A DNA stretch of 26,635 bases from CBDUQI01 sp965369325 (GTDB lineage Bacteria; Pseudomonadota; Gammaproteobacteria; Steroidobacterales; JBCBZW01), in contig CBDUQI010000067.1 in NCBI GenBank assembly GCA_965369325.1, positions 1-26,635 on the forward strand, given 5' to 3'. The notes under the pieces were generated by a model, which was given only the letters and a program-made list of their open reading frames with translations, did not search any database and was not told the origin of the DNA. Positions 24,252-26,635 of this stretch are shown in pieces; within the stretch, counting starts at the first letter, position 1; each line of letters begins with the position of its first letter. Position numbers and translations under genes: made by a program.

Positions 24252-24269
24252 ATGAATCAACCACAATGA
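24252..24269 (+). CDS. Possible five-codon upstream peptide overlapping the cytochrome start
   Basis: ATG at 24252 encodes MNQPQ and stops with TGA at 24267-24269, overlapping the ATG of the next gene by the sequence ATGA. AAGAAGAAG upstream could be its weak ribosome site. The main gene lacks one of its own, so translation by re-initiation is possible. A chance frame is as likely. Confidence 0.25.
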   Translation: MNQPQ

Positions 24270-26635
24270 AAATTTCTAAACCACTTTCACGCCATCCGTG
24301 GCGTGCAGTTCTGGGGCTGCTCAGCGCGATGGCCGTCACGCTGTCGCCGACATCCCACAGCCAGCAGTCACGCTCGGATCTGGCGCTGCCGCAGGAATGC
24401 AAATCAGCGTTGTTCGAGCAGCTGTCTAAAATCAGCATCCACTCCGACGACCCGAGGCTGGAGCAGCACCAGGCGCTGATCGCCACTTGTAACCAGGCCT
24501 ACGTGGACTACTTCGATACGCACGGACGTAACGTGCGTATGGATGAGCGGGAGATCGCGCCGCTGGAGGGGCTGATTAACTTCGAGACCCCGCATGTACA
24601 TCCGATCGATCTAACGCCCGATGGCAACACGCTGCTAGCCGTCAACACGGCGGGCCACCGGCTTGAAATCTATGACGTGGTGGGGCGGTCGCTAATCCAC
24701 CGTCGAAGCGTGCCGGTGGGTCTTGATCCTGTGAGCGTTCGCGCGCGTACCGATACGCAGGCGTGGGTGGTCAATCAGGTGTCCGATAGCGTCAGTATTG
24801 TGGATCTGGCTCTGGGGATCATTGTTCAGACACTGGACACCGACAACGAGCCGGCCGATGTGGTGTTTGCCGCGAACGCGCAACGCGCATTTGTGTCCGC
24901 GTCCGAAGCGAATAGGCTCAACGTGTTCTCGTTGAGTAACCTGGATGCAGCGCCGGTGGTGGTGGACATCGCGGGCGAAGATCCGCGCGCACTGGCACTA
25001 AGCTCGGATGGGCAAACCGTCTATGCCGGCATTTTTGAATCGGGCAACAACACCACTTTAACCGGCGTGATCGATCCGCTGGATGGTGGTGGAATTATCG
25101 AGCGCGGCAACACACTGGCCGATAACGATGTGGCCATCATTGACGTCAACACGCTCACCGTTGCGTATCAACCCGGACTGATGAATATCATCATGTCACT
25201 GGCCGTGAATCCTGCGAATGGTGAGGTGACCGTGGTTGGCACTGAGTCGTTCAACGAAATTGCAACGGTGGCGAACCTGAATGGCGTGTTCGCGCAGATG
25301 CGTTCGGCCACCTTCGCGGCCGGCGGAGGCGGCGTGCAGATACGCGATTTGAACTCGCATCTGGACTACTCCGTTCCCACGGTTGCGCAGAGTATTCGCG
25401 ATCAGTCGGTCGGCGATCCACGTGGGATCGTGTGGCGGGCCGCGGGTGATGTAGCCTTGGTGACCGGCATGGGCTCGAACAACGTGATAGTCATCGACGC
25501 GCAGGGCAATCGTACAGCGCGGGTTGAAGTTGGGCAGGGACCGACCGGAATCGTGCTCAAAGAGGTCGATGATCTGGGATTTGTCATGAATAAGTTCGAT
25601 GGCACGATTTCAATCATAGACCTTCAGTCCCTTGTTGAACTTGAGCAGGTAGCGTTCGATGATCCGACGCCTGCGCAAATCAAGATGGGCCGTGCTTTTC
25701 TTTACGATACGCATGAGACGTCCGGTCTGGGGCATGTGTCCTGTGGGACGTGTCACGTGGATGCTCGCACTGACCGTCTGGCCTGGGATCTGAGCGATCC
25801 CACAGCGCCAGATGTGATTGTGCCCGAAGCAAGCTTGAACGCTAGTGGTCCGGTCACCGGCGAACTGACCGGTGAGTTTCTGTCTGTCCCAGGCGTTAAG
25901 GGCCCGATGACAACGCAGTCGCTGCAGGACATCATGCATCACCCACTGCTGCACTGGCGTGGGGACAAAGCTAATCTTGGCGAGTTTATCCCCACGTTCA
26001 GCGATTTGATGGGCGACGATGAGGGGCTGGAGGATTCGCACGTGGAGGCGTTCGCGGGTTTTCTGGATTCGATCTGGTTCCCGCCTAACCCTTACCGACT
26101 AGTTGACGACACGCGCCCCAACACCGTCACCCTGCCGGACGGCAGTACGGTAACGTCCCCCAGTCTGTTGGGTTTACGCGGAAATAACACCCGGAATAAC
26201 AACTGCCTCAGTTGCCACTCAGGGCAGGGGTTGGCTACACGGAACTTTGGTGCCAACGATGAGATTGGCTCGTTGGTCGTAGCCTCGGGTTTCCCTGGGT
26301 TCTATGAGCGCATGGGTATGGCGTTTGGGCGGGCGGGGTTCGGTTACTTCCACAATGGCGGCGCTGACGCGCTCGAAGCCAGCTTTGATAACGAAGAACT
26401 GCTGGCGGAACTGTTGACTATTGGAGGCCCGAGTGGGCCGCTGACGCCCCCACAGCCGCGTCAGGTGCCGCACGCCGGGATGGGGCGACAGTTAACGATC
26501 AACGGCGCACTAAGCAACGATCAGCAGGACTTTATCGATGAGTTGATTGTCATATCCGATGCCAGTGGGTTCGCCCAGCCTCCTACTCATACGCGGGTGG
26601 ATGGTATCGCTCGCGGCATGGTGCATGCCTCCGGC
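24266..26635 (+). CDS. Secreted beta-propeller / dihaem cytochrome c paralogue, partial
   Basis: The frame is open from the ATG at 24266 to the right edge, 790 residues, C-terminus not seen. It is a close full-length paralogue of the first 790 residues of the protein at 13244. It has a Sec signal (VLGLLSAMAVTLSPTSHSQ), a Cys-containing N-terminal segment, a YVTN-like propeller (DLTPDGNTLLAVNTAGHRL, VGLDPVSVRA, VGQGPTGIVL), haem site CGTCH (C493, C496, H497), HHPLLHWRGDK, and haem site CLSCH (C647, C650, H651). The distance between the two haem sites (154 residues) is the same in both paralogues. ATG at 24266 is chosen by alignment of signal peptides; there is no Shine-Dalgarno of its own. It has its own promoter and a leader with the same hairpin element. 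Whether it also carries Ig-like and A/B modules lies beyond the window. Redox function is inferred. Confidence 0.9.
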   Translation, partial: MKISKPLSRHPWRAVLGLLSAMAVTLSPTSHSQQSRSDLALPQECKSALFEQLSKISIHSDDPRLEQHQALIATCNQAYVDYFDTHGRNVRMDEREIAPLEGLINFETPHVHPIDLTPDGNTLLAVNTAGHRLEIYDVVGRSLIHRRSVPVGLDPVSVRARTDTQAWVVNQVSDSVSIVDLALGIIVQTLDTDNEPADVVFAANAQRAFVSASEANRLNVFSLSNLDAAPVVVDIAGEDPRALALSSDGQTVYAGIFESGNNTTLTGVIDPLDGGGIIERGNTLADNDVAIIDVNTLTVAYQPGLMNIIMSLAVNPANGEVTVVGTESFNEIATVANLNGVFAQMRSATFAAGGGGVQIRDLNSHLDYSVPTVAQSIRDQSVGDPRGIVWRAAGDVALVTGMGSNNVIVIDAQGNRTARVEVGQGPTGIVLKEVDDLGFVMNKFDGTISIIDLQSLVELEQVAFDDPTPAQIKMGRAFLYDTHETSGLGHVSCGTCHVDARTDRLAWDLSDPTAPDVIVPEASLNASGPVTGELTGEFLSVPGVKGPMTTQSLQDIMHHPLLHWRGDKANLGEFIPTFSDLMGDDEGLEDSHVEAFAGFLDSIWFPPNPYRLVDDTRPNTVTLPDGSTVTSPSLLGLRGNNTRNNNCLSCHSGQGLATRNFGANDEIGSLVVASGFPGFYERMGMAFGRAGFGYFHNGGADALEASFDNEELLAELLTIGGPSGPLTPPQPRQVPHAGMGRQLTINGALSNDQQDFIDELIVISDASGFAQPPTHTRVDGIARGMVHASG

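Larger units (their letters stand above)
23366..24265. other. Intergenic region before the second cytochrome gene
   Basis: About 900 bases. The first 270 are GC-rich with no recognisable gene or clear terminator. Roughly 23637-23740 is sharply AT-rich, typical of promoter DNA, and leads into an inverted repeat, a promoter and a structured leader of about 500 bases. Short open frames here (up to about 124 codons on the minus strand) lack ribosome sites and family features. Confidence 0.6.

Noticed and set aside
23762..24255. Several overlapping open frames of 60-124 codons upstream of the second cytochrome
   Set aside because: They overlap the promoter and structured leader, lie on both strands and lack ribosome sites or family features.

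Overview
The window comes from a gammaproteobacterium. UvrB and the Rho-binding Rof-like protein are closest to gammaproteobacterial forms, the tRNA-Val(GAC) and tRNA-Asn(GTT) genes carry encoded CCA ends, and the DNA is moderately GC-rich. I cannot name the genus; the very large secreted multidomain proteins would fit a marine or surface-living lineage. I see no CRISPR array, insertion sequence or phage gene.

Layout, left to right. (1) A NYN-domain (PIN-like) nuclease gene runs off the left edge on the minus strand. (2) Diverging from it is a secreted protein of about 1,850 residues: seven integrin-like FG-GAP blades, a beta/gamma-crystallin domain, five Ig-like repeats and four modules of two unnamed beta-rich types (A and B). 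It ends at a strong bidirectional terminator facing tRNA-Asn. (3) A housekeeping block follows: an aspartate aminotransferase (minus, TTG start), the divergent uvrB, and tRNA-Val. (4) A leftward cluster holds two tandem DUF6502-like regulators followed by a small Rof-type Rho antiterminator. (5) The right half is an accessory region: a 2,973-residue secreted protein (beta-propeller plus two-haem cytochrome, fused to ten Ig-like repeats, five A modules, a domain of unknown type and one B module), a secreted haloalkane-dehalogenase-like hydrolase 27 bases downstream, then a second propeller/dihaem-cytochrome gene that runs off the right edge.

The most unusual point is that the two cytochrome genes have matching 5' regions. 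Each has a sigma70-type promoter (TTTACT, 17-base spacer, then TTAAAT or TCTAAT). Each then has, starting about 60 and 90 bases after the predicted transcription start, two hairpins whose stems and part of whose loops are conserved. The second gene also has an 11-base perfect inverted repeat touching its promoter. This suggests two co-regulated secreted redox proteins with a shared structured mRNA leader. The A and B modules occur both in the FG-GAP protein and in the cytochrome fusion, which suggests that the two loci, about 7 kb apart, build parts of the same extracellular system. Function is inferred from domains only; nothing here identifies a substrate.
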